From contig NZ_AUFM01000020.1 of the NCBI RefSeq assembly GCF_000426505.1, forward strand, positions 99,196-163,195: a stretch of DNA of 64,000 bases, given 5' to 3'. A program made the position numbers and the translations under genes. This document shows positions 17,371 through 26,308 of this stretch, piece by piece. Within the stretch, counting starts at the first letter, position 1. Every line of letters begins with the position of its first letter. Source of the stretch: Nisaea denitrificans DSM 18348. Its GTDB lineage: Bacteria > Pseudomonadota > Alphaproteobacteria > Thalassobaculales > Thalassobaculaceae. The notes under the pieces were generated by a model. It saw nothing but the letters and a program-made list of their open reading frames with translations, was not told the DNA's origin and ran no database searches.

Positions 17371-18147
17371 GTGCCGCATTCAAATGTTTCCAGTCCCGAG
17401 GCAGGCGCCACTGCACCGCCCTTGCTGTCCGTGATCGTCCCGGTCCTGAACGAGGCCGAGAATATCGCGCCGCTGGTCGGCGAGATCGAGGCGGCTCTGA
17501 CCGGCGTCTGCGCCTTCGAAATCATCTATATCGACGACTGCAGCACCGACGAGACACCTGACGTCCTGCGGCGCCTGAAGGCGGATCGCCCGCACCTTCG
17601 GGTGATCCGGCATGACCGGACCTGTGGGCAGAGCGCGGGCCTCCGTAACGGTGTGTCCGCCGCCCGGGGCGAACTCATCGCCACGCTGGACGGCGACGGG
17701 CAGAACGATCCCGACGATATTCCGAAGCTGCTGGAGAAATACCGGCAGACCGCGACGGCGGAGCAACCGGTCATGATTACCGGGCACCGGGTCAACCGCC
17801 AGGACACTACTTCAAAGCGGGTGGCGTCGAAATATGCCAACAAGCTCCGGCGGGCCCTGTTGAAGGACGACAATCCGGACACCGGCTGCTCCCTGAAGCT
17901 CTATGCGCGCGGTACTTTCCTGCGCTTTCCCTATTTCGATCATATGCACCGTTTCCTGCCGGCTCTGGCGAAGCGCGAGAATTGCGCGGTGCATGTAGTT
18001 CCGGTAAACCACCGCCACCGTCAGCACGGTCAGTCCAAATACTCGAATTTTGGCCGTGCATTGGTTGGCATTCCCGACCTGCTGGGTGTGGCCTGGTTGC
18101 TGCGCCGGAGTCCGGGCGGCCTTAAAGCGAAAGAAATCGATCAGTGA
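17371..18147 (+). CDS. Family 2 glycosyltransferase, dolichyl-phosphate-mannose-synthase/ArnC-like
   Basis: A 258-residue GT-A enzyme. SVIVPVLNEAENIAPLV (about 20-36) begins the fold. The acidic metal/nucleotide motifs are IDDCSTDETPDV and ATLDGDGQNDPDDI (about 52-63 and 107-120). There are no C-terminal transmembrane helices, so it is a DPM1-type soluble enzyme expected to make undecaprenyl-phosphate-linked sugar for a membrane transferase. Its stop overlaps the GTG start of the LAB_N gene. The natural acceptor enzyme seems to have been lost (remnant at 17022-17334). Confidence 0.9.
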   Translation: MPHSNVSSPEAGATAPPLLSVIVPVLNEAENIAPLVGEIEAALTGVCAFEIIYIDDCSTDETPDVLRRLKADRPHLRVIRHDRTCGQSAGLRNGVSAARGELIATLDGDGQNDPDDIPKLLEKYRQTATAEQPVMITGHRVNRQDTTSKRVASKYANKLRRALLKDDNPDTGCSLKLYARGTFLRFPYFDHMHRFLPALAKRENCAVHVVPVNHRHRQHGQSKYSNFGRALVGIPDLLGVAWLLRRSPGGLKAKEIDQ

Positions 18148-18473
18148 ACCTGGATGCCTTCTTCGACCTCTCTCCTGAAGAGATGGTCATGCTCACATTC
18201 GGATTTGTCGCCCAGGCGTTGTTCGCGGCGCGCTTCCTGGTGCAGTGGGTTTCCAGCGAGATCGGCCGCAAGAGCGTGATTCCCGTCGCCTTCTGGTACT
18301 TCAGCTGCGCCGGCGGTATCATGATGCTGATCTATGCGATCTGGCGTATGGACCCGGTTTTCATCCTCGGTCAGTCGACTGGCCTCATCGTCTATATCCG
18401 CAACCTTTTCCTTATCCATCGCGAGAAGCGGATGGATATAATGGCTGCGAAAGACGCGGGCGGAGACGACTGA
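18144..18473 (+). CDS. Lipid-A-disaccharide-synthase N-terminal domain (LAB_N) membrane protein
   Basis: A 109-residue protein with three hydrophobic segments and the LAB_N pattern (FVAQALFAARFLVQWVSSE, VIPVAFWYFSCAGGIMMLIY, VFILGQSTGLIVYIRNLFLI). Stand-alone LAB_N proteins commonly sit with DPM1-like GT2 and ArnT-like enzymes and have been suggested to act in lipid-linked sugar handling. The start is a GTG whose GTGA overlaps the upstream stop, indicating translational coupling. The role is inferred from context. Confidence 0.88.
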   Translation: MNLDAFFDLSPEEMVMLTFGFVAQALFAARFLVQWVSSEIGRKSVIPVAFWYFSCAGGIMMLIYAIWRMDPVFILGQSTGLIVYIRNLFLIHREKRMDIMAAKDAGGDD

Positions 18474-18496
18474 ACCGGGCCGGCTTCGGATCGCGG

Positions 18497-18514
18497 CGGG
18501 AACTTTTCTTCCCG
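18497..18514 (+). terminator. Possible terminator after the GT2/LAB_N operon
   Basis: CGGGAA-CTTTTC-TTCCCG followed by TTTGTC, 23 bases past the LAB_N stop. The stem is only six base pairs and the T run is short, so this is a weak candidate. Confidence 0.35.
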
Positions 18515-18586
18515 TTTGTCATTCTGCTGTCATGAAATGAGGGGACACATTCCCTCTTTTACGAAGTCCAGCCCGTTCGAGGTCCC

Positions 18587-19765
18587 ATGTCTGTTTCCCT
18601 GGTTAATGCCCGTGTTCTGCTTGAGGACGGTTCGGTAGAGAAAACCGAGATCCTTATCGAAGGCGGAGTGATTCAGGCGATCGGTACGGGTGCGGTTACC
18701 GGGCGTGCATTCGATCTCGATGACAGGCTGGTGCTGCCGGGGATCATCGATCTGCATGGAGACGGGTTCGAGCGCAGCCTGATGCCGCGCACCGGCACGG
18801 AGTTTCCTATCGATATCGCTTTGATGGATGCGGACCGCTCGATCCTTTCCTCGGGCATCACAACGGCTTTTCTGGCCCAGGGAGTGAGCTGGGAAGGCGG
18901 CCTCCGCGGTTCGGCAACGGCGGAAAAGATCCTGTCCGCGATCGAACGGGGCCGGAAGCGCTTCGGTGCCGACCTGCAGTTCCATCTCCGGTTCGAGACC
19001 TTCGCCATTGAGGAGCAGGAAGCCACGATGCGCTGGCTCGAAGACGGTCGCGTTTCGATGCTGGTGTTCAACGACCACCTGCCGCAGTTCGAGCAATCCC
19101 TGCGCGAGACACCTGACAGGATGCAGCGCTGGGCTCACCAGCTCGGCATGACCTTTGATGATTTCCGGGCCGAAGTCCGTGCCCGTCGTGCCCGTCAGGA
19201 CGAGGCGGAGGAGACGGTGCGCCGGATCGCCGAACTCGCTCGCCAGGTTGGGGTGCCGACAGGCTCACACGATGACGATACGCCGGAGCTGCGTCAGCAT
19301 TACAATGCGCTGGGTGCCCGGATTGCCGAGTTCCCGGTCAATCTGGAAACGGCGAAAGCGGCCCGGGCGTTGGGGAACCCCGTCGGCATGGGCGCCCCGA
19401 ACGCCCTGCGCGGTGGCAGCGCCTCTGGCAATGTTTCCGCCCTCTCTGTGATCGAGGAGGGGCTCTGTGACTACCTGATCTCTGACTATTACTATCCGGC
19501 CCAGTTCCATGCGGCATTCAAGCTTGCCGCTGACGGCGTGCTGCCCCTGGGCAGCGCTTGGGCGCTGGTGTCTGCCGGCCCGGCAAAGGTCGGCGGCCTG
19601 GATGATCGCGGTGTGATTGCGGTCGGTAAACGCGCAGATATGATCGTGGTTGATGACAGTGACAAGGCTTTGCCGAAGGTGGATTTCGCTGTGGTGAACG
19701 GTGCTCTGTCATACGCGTCCGAGCCTTACCGGGTTGCCGCGTTGCCGGAACTGTTCCCGGTTTGA
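18587..19765 (+). CDS. phnM: Alpha-D-ribose 1-methylphosphonate 5-triphosphate diphosphatase PhnM
   Basis: A 392-residue amidohydrolase-superfamily enzyme close to PhnM in length. Motifs seen are LPGIIDLHGDGFERSLMPR (metal site, residues about 50-68), GITTAFLAQGVSWEGG, VPTGSHDDDTPE (about 221-232) and the late KRADMIVVDD. In the C-P lyase pathway PhnM removes pyrophosphate from ribose 1-methylphosphonate 5-triphosphate. No other phn gene is in the window, so here phnM is an orphan. GAGG lies just upstream of the ATG. The other components may lie elsewhere in the genome. Confidence 0.92.
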   Translation: MSVSLVNARVLLEDGSVEKTEILIEGGVIQAIGTGAVTGRAFDLDDRLVLPGIIDLHGDGFERSLMPRTGTEFPIDIALMDADRSILSSGITTAFLAQGVSWEGGLRGSATAEKILSAIERGRKRFGADLQFHLRFETFAIEEQEATMRWLEDGRVSMLVFNDHLPQFEQSLRETPDRMQRWAHQLGMTFDDFRAEVRARRARQDEAEETVRRIAELARQVGVPTGSHDDDTPELRQHYNALGARIAEFPVNLETAKAARALGNPVGMGAPNALRGGSASGNVSALSVIEEGLCDYLISDYYYPAQFHAAFKLAADGVLPLGSAWALVSAGPAKVGGLDDRGVIAVGKRADMIVVDDSDKALPKVDFAVVNGALSYASEPYRVAALPELFPV

Positions 19766-19804
19766 CGCTTTTCCGGAACACGGTTGGGGTGCAAGACTGA
19801 CGCT

Positions 19805-20536
19805 ATGGATGCTGCGCCCTCGTTCCTGCTGACCTTGCATATCGCCACCGGGGCGGTCTCTCTCGTCATGGCCGCGCTGGCCATCGCGGCGCCGAAAGGC
19901 CGGCGCCTGCACCGGCTTGCCGGGAAGCTTTACGTCCTGTCGATGGTTGTGGTGTTCGCGACTGCGGTGTCGCTTAGCCTCGCTACCAACGATTTGTTCC
20001 TGATGACGGTGGCGATCTTCAGTTTTTACATGGTGGTGAGCGGCTATCGTGCGCTTTACCTGAAGCAGCCCACAGCATCCCTTGATCTGCGCTACCGGAT
20101 CGGTGCGCTGGACAAGGGGGCAGCGCAGTTCACCATGATCGCCTGTTCGGCGATGGCGACCTATGGCGGTGTCTATTGGTACACCGAACCTCTAGCGCCG
20201 GTGCTTGTTGTGCTTGGCAGCGTCGGCAGTCTGATGGCGTTTTTCGATCTGAAGCGGTTCCGTAATCCGCCGAAAGATCCACGCGCCTGGTTCTTCACCC
20301 ACATGATCCGGATGCTCGGCGGCACAATCGCCTCGGTCACGGCATTTCTCGTCAACACCGGCGACATGCTGCCGCCGCTCGCGCGCTGGCTAATGCCGAC
20401 GATCATCGGCACCGCCGCGATTATCCTCTGGGTGGCATATTACAAACGGAAATTCTCAGGTGGGGCTGAGCCGGAAACCGTCGCCGAGGTCAGGTTGCGG
20501 GAGATGCCGGAAGAGGATGAGGAAGACGGGATCTAA
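19805..20536 (+). CDS. DUF2306-like multi-pass membrane protein
   Basis: A 243-residue integral membrane protein with about seven hydrophobic segments (SFLLTLHIATGAVSLVMAAL at the N-terminus through PTIIGTAAIILWVAYYKRKF). The N-terminal HIATGAVSLVMAALAI followed by LHRLAGKLYVLSMVVV resembles the DUF2306 family. The C-terminal tail is strongly acidic (EMPEEDEEDGI). The function is unknown. I use the ATG at 19805 rather than an upstream TTG. It is convergent with the EVE gene. Conserved histidines (LHIATG, LHRLAG) could bind heme or metal, but this is speculation. Confidence 0.7.
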   Translation: MDAAPSFLLTLHIATGAVSLVMAALAIAAPKGRRLHRLAGKLYVLSMVVVFATAVSLSLATNDLFLMTVAIFSFYMVVSGYRALYLKQPTASLDLRYRIGALDKGAAQFTMIACSAMATYGGVYWYTEPLAPVLVVLGSVGSLMAFFDLKRFRNPPKDPRAWFFTHMIRMLGGTIASVTAFLVNTGDMLPPLARWLMPTIIGTAAIILWVAYYKRKFSGGAEPETVAEVRLREMPEEDEEDGI

Positions 20537-20542
20537 CCGTCC

Positions 20543-20962
20543 TCAGAGCGGCGTTTCCGCCATCTCCATGATGATCTTCCATTGCTCCTCGCTGACCGGC
20601 ACGACGGACAGGCGGGACTGGCGCACCAGTGCCAGGTCTTCCAACCGGGGCTCGGCCTTCACGTCCGCCAGGGTCACCGGCTTCACAACCGGTTTCACCG
20701 CCTCGACCGTGACCATGCCGAACCGGCCCTTCGCGTCGGTCGGGTCCGGGTGATATTCCTCGATCACCTTCACGATGCCGACGATCTGCTTCTCGTTGAC
20801 CGAGTGGTAGAAGAAGCCGAGATCGCCGACTTTCATGGCCTTCATGTTGTTCGAGGCCTGATAGTTCCGGACCCCGTCCCAGCCTTCGCCTTCCGCGCCC
20901 TTTTTTACCTGATCGTCCCAGGACCAGGTATTCGGCTCGGATTTGAACAACCAGTAGGCCAT
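20543..20962 (-). CDS. EVE domain protein
   Basis: A 139-residue protein, almost entirely an EVE (PUA-like) domain: MAYWLFKSEPNTWSWDDQ at the start, GVRNYQASNNMKAMKVGDLG, FFYHS and VGIVKVIEEYHPDPTD. EVE domains bind modified bases in nucleic acids. The ATG at 20962 has AAGGAG ten bases upstream. It follows gpsA on the minus strand with a short gap (the gpsA stop is at 20977) and is likely the last gene of a tsaD-gpsA-EVE operon, a common arrangement in this bacterial group. Confidence 0.9.
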   Translation of the reverse strand: MAYWLFKSEPNTWSWDDQVKKGAEGEGWDGVRNYQASNNMKAMKVGDLGFFYHSVNEKQIVGIVKVIEEYHPDPTDAKGRFGMVTVEAVKPVVKPVTLADVKAEPRLEDLALVRQSRLSVVPVSEEQWKIIMEMAETPL

Positions 20963-20976
20963 TGACGGTGTCTCCT

Positions 20977-21999
20977 TCACTCAGATGGCTTGGACGCCGA
21001 TGCGCCCGGCATTTCCCAGCCGGTCGGCCGGGACAGAAGTTCATGCACTACCGTGCCGAGATCGATGCCGCGGTTCAAGACTGCATCCACACCTTCGGCA
21101 ATCGGCATCTCGACTGAAAGGGCGCGTGCCCGGCGGATCAGCGCGGCGGCGGTATGAACGCCCTCCACGACGGACTGGCTGGAGCCGAGAATATCCTCCA
21201 GCCGTTCACCCATGCCAAGACGCCTGCCGAGCGAGAAATTGCGGGAACTGGTGCTGGAACAGCTCAGCATCACATCGCCGAGGCCGGACAACCCCATCAG
21301 GGTTTCGGTCCTGCCGCCAAGGGCGACCGCGAACCGGGTGGCTTCCGCCAGACCCCGGGTGATCAGGGCGGCGCGGGCATTCTCGCCCATGCCCATGCCG
21401 CTGACGATTCCTGCGGCGATGGCCAGCACGTTCTTCACCGCACCGCCGACTTCGGTGCCGGCAACGTCGGTGGAGGCATAGAGCCGGAAGGTATCGGTGC
21501 CGAGCGCTTCCACCAGCTTCAAGGCCAGGTCGCGGTCTGCTGCCGCCAGCGTCACGGCTGTCGGCTTTCCTGCGGCGGTCTCGCTCGCGAAACTCGGGCC
21601 GGAGAGCATGACGGCCGGATTATCGGGCAGGAGCTCCTGCAGCACTGCGCTCATTGTCTTGTCGGTGGAAAGCTCAATCCCCTTGGCGGCGGAGATAAGC
21701 GGGACACCGGCCGGAATGTCGAAGCTGGCAAGGGCCCCGCGCATATGCTGTGCCGGGATTACCAGCAGTATCGCACCGGCGCCTGTAACGGCTTCGGCCG
21801 GGTCGCTGGTCACCATTAGAGCGGGTGGCAAGGCGATGCCTGGAAGATACTTCGTGTTTTCGCGGGTCCGGGACATGGCTTCTGCATGATCCGGGCGGCG
21901 GGTCCAGAGAACGGTTTTTCGCCCTGCGCGCTGGGCGGCGAGGGCCAAAGCCGTGCCCCAGGCACCGGCGCCGAGCACTGCGATAGTGTCGATACTCAT
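20977..21999 (-). CDS. gpsA: Glycerol-3-phosphate dehydrogenase [NAD(P)+]
   Basis: A 340-residue enzyme making sn-glycerol 3-phosphate for phospholipids from dihydroxyacetone phosphate. The NAD site is [18 protein letters not shown] (about 6-23). Catalytic features include [19 protein letters not shown] (Lys about 190) and the C-terminal domain [16 protein letters not shown]. Its ATG overlaps the stop of tsaD (ATGA), so translation is coupled. The cytosolic role and pathway are well established for the family. Confidence 0.96.
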   Translation of the reverse strand: MSIDTIAVLGAGAWGTALALAAQRAGRKTVLWTRRPDHAEAMSRTRENTKYLPGIALPPALMVTSDPAEAVTGAGAILLVIPAQHMRGALASFDIPAGVPLISAAKGIELSTDKTMSAVLQELLPDNPAVMLSGPSFASETAAGKPTAVTLAAADRDLALKLVEALGTDTFRLYASTDVAGTEVGGAVKNVLAIAAGIVSGMGMGENARAALITRGLAEATRFAVALGGRTETLMGLSGLGDVMLSCSSTSSRNFSLGRRLGMGERLEDILGSSQSVVEGVHTAAALIRRARALSVEMPIAEGVDAVLNRGIDLGTVVHELLSRPTGWEMPGASASKPSE

Positions 22000-23084
22000 G
22001 CTTTCACTCCCGCACCGATTGCCTTTGGAGCGCCGGGATCGAGAGGCCAGCGCGGACGCGGCGCGAAGCTCAGCGGATCGCTTTCCCCGGCCTGCAGGCG
22101 TTCGACACCGGCCCAGGCCACCATGGCGGCATTGTCGGTGCAGAGTGCGATCGGCGGGGCGGTAAAACTCATTCCGGACTTTTCGGCAAGCTCCGACAGC
22201 GCCAGCCGAAGCCGCTGGTTCGCGGCAACCCCGCCGGCAACGACGAGAGCATGGCCGGTGCCATGCTCCTCGCTGAACGCGCGGATGGCATTGCGGCAGC
22301 GGTTTACCAGGCTGCCCGCGACGGCTTCCTGGAAGGCGGCGGCAATGTCCGCGATATCCTGCTCCGTCGGCGCGTCGAGAGCTTCGACTTTCTGCCGCAC
22401 GGCGGTTTTCAGACCGGAGAAGGAAAAGTCGCAGCCGGGCTTGCCGACCATCGGGCGGGGCAGATCGAAGCGCTCCGGATGGCCGGTCGTTGCGGCTTTC
22501 TCAAGCGCCGGGCCACCGGGGTAGCCCATGCCGAGCAGCTTCGCGGTCTTGTCGAAGGCTTCACCGACAGCATCGTCGATGGTGGTGCCGAGCCGGCGAT
22601 ACCGGCCCAGGCCCTCGACCGCGATGAGCTGGCAATGACCGCCGGAGACCAGCAGCAGCAGATAGGGAAAGGCGACCTTGTCCGTCAGTCGCGCGGTCAG
22701 CGCATGCGCTTCCAGATGGTTTACCGCGAGATAGGGGATGCCGCGCGCCATGGCGATGGCCTTGGCGGTCATGGTGCCAACCAGCACACCGCCTATCAGG
22801 CCAGGTCCGCCTGTTGCCGCAACCGCGTCGAGATCGTTGAAACCGAGACTGGCTTCGTCCAGCGCGTGGGCGATGACAGGCTGCAGGTGGTCGAGATGGG
22901 CGCGGGCGGCGATCTCCGGCACGACGCCGCCGAACGGCGCATGATCTTCGATCTGACTGAAGACGACATTGGCGTGCACAACCCCCGCACCATCGACAAT
23001 CGCCGCGGCGGTCTCGTCACAACTGGTCTCTATCCCGAGAACGATCGGGGTTCCAGACAGGGCTGTTTGCTCTTCCAATGCCAT
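21996..23084 (-). CDS. tsaD: tRNA N6-adenosine threonylcarbamoyltransferase TsaD
   Basis: A 362-residue Kae1/TsaD protein that transfers threonylcarbamoyl to A37 of ANN-decoding tRNAs, together with TsaB, TsaC and TsaE. Motifs: [17 protein letters not shown] (about 16-32), the metal ligands in [44 protein letters not shown], and the nucleotide-binding [13 protein letters not shown]. The ATG at 23084 has CGGAGC upstream and puts the conserved GIETS near the N-terminus; a longer frame extends into hemC territory. Divergent from hemC with only 25 bases between start codons. Confidence 0.96.
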   Translation of the reverse strand: MALEEQTALSGTPIVLGIETSCDETAAAIVDGAGVVHANVVFSQIEDHAPFGGVVPEIAARAHLDHLQPVIAHALDEASLGFNDLDAVAATGGPGLIGGVLVGTMTAKAIAMARGIPYLAVNHLEAHALTARLTDKVAFPYLLLLVSGGHCQLIAVEGLGRYRRLGTTIDDAVGEAFDKTAKLLGMGYPGGPALEKAATTGHPERFDLPRPMVGKPGCDFSFSGLKTAVRQKVEALDAPTEQDIADIAAAFQEAVAGSLVNRCRNAIRAFSEEHGTGHALVVAGGVAANQRLRLALSELAEKSGMSFTAPPIALCTDNAAMVAWAGVERLQAGESDPLSFAPRPRWPLDPGAPKAIGAGVKA

Positions 23085-23109
23085 GCGCTCCGGTCTACAC
23101 AGTCGGCCC

Positions 23110-24066
23110 ATGGAACACCAGTCGAAAGCAGCCCCCCTGATCCGTCTTGGCACCCGTGGCTCCAAGCTGGCTTTGGCGCAGGCCTACGAGACCAAGCGTC
23201 GTCTCGGCGAAGCCCACGCGGCGCTGGCGCCGGATGATGCCGTCGAGATCGTGGTCATCAAGACCACCGGGGACAAGGTGCAGGACCGTGCGCTGGCCGA
23301 GATCGGCGGCAAGGGTCTGTTCATGAAAGAGATCGAAGCGGCCCTGATCGAGCGCCGTATCGATATCGCGGTGCATTCCCTGAAGGATGTGGAAACCTTC
23401 CTGACGGACGGCACGGAGCTGGCAGCGATTCTCCCTCGCGAGGATCCACGCGATGCATTGATCTCCCGTGTGGCCAGCAGTATCGAGGATCTGCCCAAAG
23501 GCGCGGTCATTGGCACTGCATCTGTGCGCCGGGCGGCGCAGCTCCTGAACAAGCGACCCGACTTCAAGATCATCCTCTATCGCGGCAACCTGCAGACCCG
23601 CTTGCGCAAGCTCGACGAAGGCGTTTGCGACGCCACCATGCTCGCCATCGCGGGGCTCAGTCGCCTCGGCCTGGCGGACAAGGCGACCCGCGTGCTGGAG
23701 CCGGAGGAATTGCTCCCGGCAGTGTCGCAGGGCGCCATCGGCGTCCAGTGCCGCTCCAGCAGGGAAAATGGTGACAAGTGTATCCTGGACTGGGTGCGGG
23801 GCATCAATGATCGGGACAGCGATATCCGGGTGACAGCAGAGCGGGCCATGCTGGCGCGGCTCGACGGTTCTTGCCGGACGCCGATTGCCGGGCTCGCGGA
23901 ATTGCTGCCGGGCGGAAAGCTGCGGTTGCGTGGCCAGCTTGCGGTGCTCGACGGCAGTGCACTGTTTTCGGCTGAGGAAGTTGGCAGCGTGGACGATCCT
24001 GCCGCGCTTGGTCTGGCTGTTGGCGAGGCGCTGATTGCGCAGGCCGGGCCGGACTACAAGGTCTAG
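23110..24066 (+). CDS. hemC: Porphobilinogen deaminase (hydroxymethylbilane synthase)
   Basis: A 318-residue enzyme condensing four porphobilinogens into hydroxymethylbilane. Motifs: [16 protein letters not shown] at the N-terminus, [40 protein letters not shown], the [14 protein letters not shown] region, and the dipyrromethane-cofactor cysteine in [11 protein letters not shown] (Cys about 256). The ATG at 23110 matches the usual N-terminus. It heads the hemC-hemD-mitofilin-hemY run, and its stop overlaps the GTG of hemD by one base. Confidence 0.96.
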   Translation: MEHQSKAAPLIRLGTRGSKLALAQAYETKRRLGEAHAALAPDDAVEIVVIKTTGDKVQDRALAEIGGKGLFMKEIEAALIERRIDIAVHSLKDVETFLTDGTELAAILPREDPRDALISRVASSIEDLPKGAVIGTASVRRAAQLLNKRPDFKIILYRGNLQTRLRKLDEGVCDATMLAIAGLSRLGLADKATRVLEPEELLPAVSQGAIGVQCRSSRENGDKCILDWVRGINDRDSDIRVTAERAMLARLDGSCRTPIAGLAELLPGGKLRLRGQLAVLDGSALFSAEEVGSVDDPAALGLAVGEALIAQAGPDYKV

Positions 24067-24794
24067 TGGCGGTGCGCGTCCTCATTACCAGGGCGATTGA
24101 GGACGGTTTGGCGTTGCAGGCGGAACTCCTGGGCCACGAAGTCTCCTCGGTTCTCGCCCCGATGCTCTCCATCGAATTCTTTAATCCGGTCGAAGAACCG
24201 GATGAGCCGGTGCAGGCCTATCTGGTTACCAGCCGGAACGGTGCCGAAGCGCTGGCGCGGTATACGGAGAGTCGGGACAAACCGGTTCTGGCGGTGGGCG
24301 CGGCGACGGCGGAGCGACTGGCGTATCTCGGGTTCGAGTCTGTTGAAAGCGCGGATGGCGATGCTGCCGATCTTGCGGCGCTTGCCCGAAGCCGGCTTGA
24401 TCCTGCCGCCGGACCGTTGATTTTCCTGAGCGCTGAAATTGTCGCCGGCGATGTAGAGGGCGCATTGTCTGCGGATGGTTTCGACCTGCGGCGAATCATC
24501 GCTTATCGAGGCGTTCCCGAGCGGATTCTGGCCCGCGATGTCGAGGCTCAGATACGCGCCGGGGAAATTCAGGGCGTGCTGTTTTTCTCGCCGCGGGCGG
24601 GACGAACCTTCATCTCTCTTGTCGAACAGGCCGGGCTCGCGTCATTCTGCGACGAGATGACGGCATATTGCCTCAGCGACGCTGTTGCGGATGCCGTCTC
24701 TACAATGCCATGGGCGGCCGTCCGCATCGCGGCAAAGCCGACCAAAGGGGATTTACTCGCCCTGCTTGCGGCCCCATGTCACAAAGATGCCTAA
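24066..24794 (+). CDS. hemD: Uroporphyrinogen-III synthase
   Basis: A 242-residue HemD that cyclises hydroxymethylbilane with D-ring inversion. Sequence conservation is low in this family, but the pattern is recognisable: RVLITRAIEDGLALQAEL at the start, YLVTSRNGAEALARY (about 51-65), VLAVGAATAERLAYLGF, and IIAYRGVPERIL in the linker. The start is GTG, sharing its G with the last base of the hemC stop, so translation is coupled to hemC. Position after hemC makes the assignment firm. Confidence 0.92.
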   Translation: MAVRVLITRAIEDGLALQAELLGHEVSSVLAPMLSIEFFNPVEEPDEPVQAYLVTSRNGAEALARYTESRDKPVLAVGAATAERLAYLGFESVESADGDAADLAALARSRLDPAAGPLIFLSAEIVAGDVEGALSADGFDLRRIIAYRGVPERILARDVEAQIRAGEIQGVLFFSPRAGRTFISLVEQAGLASFCDEMTAYCLSDAVADAVSTMPWAAVRIAAKPTKGDLLALLAAPCHKDA

Positions 24795-24894
24795 AAAATA
24801 TTTGCTGAATCTTCGGCGCCTTGGTGCTTCGATGGTGAAGGGCTGAAATCTGAAGCGGTGCGCTGCGTGCCGCTGAGTTTGGAAGATCTGACGT

Positions 24895-26304
24895 ATGACC
24901 GATCCGAAAAGCCAGACCGGCGAGAAGAATGCCGGTGAGACCAATGTTGCGGACGCAACCGTTATTGACGTTGAGCCGACGCGGGTCTCCGAAGATGCCG
25001 CGGATGGCGCTGCGAAAAAGTCGGGCCTTTCCTTGCGCACCAAGCTGATCGGGTTCCTGATCCTGCTGGTGATCATTGCCGGCGGTGTGGCTGCAGCGCT
25101 CTATCCGCTCTGGCGGGACAGGGCGGATGCATTGGTGAGCCAGAGCGGTCTGCCGCTCGCCCTCCCGGAAGTGCCGGACAATGAATTTTATGGAACGGTC
25201 GATGATGTCATCGCTTTCTTTCAGGGCGAGACCTCCGACGCTGCACCCGATGAAAACACGGGAACGGTGGCTGTTTCGCCTGCCCCTGAAGCGGCACCTG
25301 AGCCGGTTGTCGATCCACTGACGGTTCTGGCGACCCGTCTGGATGGTCTGGAAACCAAATTAGGCACTCTCGCGGAAACCGCACAGGCGGCGCAGTCCGC
25401 GGCCGAAAGCGCTGCCGAGACCTCTGCGGCGATCGCGGCCAGTCCACAGCCCGATGAAGAGGTGGTGACTGCTCTCGCCGCACGGCTGGAGCGTCTGGAG
25501 CAACGGCTGGACGGGCTGGAGGCGCGGCCGCTTGCCGCCGCTGCCGAAGGAGGCTCGGAGGCCGCTGCGGTCAACGAGGCCTTGCTCAATCTGATAGGCT
25601 CTCTCCGGGAACGGATTGTTTCCCTGGAAGCACGCGAGACTGTTGCTCCGTCGGATCTTGAAACGGTGACAAGCCGGATCGAGACAGCGGAAAGCGGCGC
25701 GGGTGCGCGTATTGCCGGGCTGGAAGCGGATCTGGAGACGGTTCGTCAACTTGCCGAGAAGCGGGCGCCGCAGCGTGAACGCGCAGGCCTGCTGCTGCTC
25801 GCGGTCGGACAACTCGAAGCGGCGACGTCGACTTCCGGCAGCTTCGCGCCGCAACTCGCATCGGTGAAGGATCTGGTCATCGGAGAGCCCGCCGAGACGG
25901 TGGAGGCTCTCTCTGTGCTTGAGGGACATGGTGGCGGCGTTGAATCCGTGACCTCGCTCAGCCAGCGGTTCAACGATCTCGCCAAGGCGGTCAGTCAGGC
26001 GAAGCTGGCGGGAAGCGATGAGGGGCTGGTCGGGAAAACCTTGAATACGGTTGCCTCGTTGGTGACCATCAGGCGGACCGATGTGGCCGAAGGACCCGGC
26101 GTCGATGCAATCCTGGTGCGGGCCGAGAGTGCGGTCAAAGCCGGGGATATCGCCGGTGCCGTTGCCGCACTTGAAGAGCTTTCCGGCGCTCCGGCGGAAC
26201 GGGCGTCTGCCTGGGTCGCGGCGGCGAAGGCGCGTGTTGCTGTCGATCAGGCGGTTGCCCGCCTGCGCGGTGCCGCGCTCGCGTCCGTTGCGGAAGCGGG
26301 GTAA
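24895..26304 (+). CDS. Alphaproteobacterial mitofilin (Mic60-like) membrane protein
   Basis: A 469-residue protein with a charged cytoplasmic N-terminus, one transmembrane helix (about residues 47-70, KLIGFLILLVIIAGGVAAAL) and a long periplasmic part. Residues about 140-290 are Ala/Glu/Leu-rich coiled coil (LATRLDGLETKLGTLAETA, LAARLERLEQRLDGLEAR). The C-terminal region (EGPGVDAILVRAESAVKAGD, AGAVAALEELSGAPAERASA) is the mitofilin-signature helix bundle. Alphaproteobacterial Mic60 homologues sit in the heme operon as here and are tied to intracytoplasmic membrane shaping. It is 100 bases after hemD and four before hemY, so part of the same operon. Confidence 0.9.
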   Translation: MTDPKSQTGEKNAGETNVADATVIDVEPTRVSEDAADGAAKKSGLSLRTKLIGFLILLVIIAGGVAAALYPLWRDRADALVSQSGLPLALPEVPDNEFYGTVDDVIAFFQGETSDAAPDENTGTVAVSPAPEAAPEPVVDPLTVLATRLDGLETKLGTLAETAQAAQSAAESAAETSAAIAASPQPDEEVVTALAARLERLEQRLDGLEARPLAAAAEGGSEAAAVNEALLNLIGSLRERIVSLEARETVAPSDLETVTSRIETAESGAGARIAGLEADLETVRQLAEKRAPQRERAGLLLLAVGQLEAATSTSGSFAPQLASVKDLVIGEPAETVEALSVLEGHGGGVESVTSLSQRFNDLAKAVSQAKLAGSDEGLVGKTLNTVASLVTIRRTDVAEGPGVDAILVRAESAVKAGDIAGAVAALEELSGAPAERASAWVAAAKARVAVDQAVARLRGAALASVAEAG

Positions 26305-26308
26305 GACC

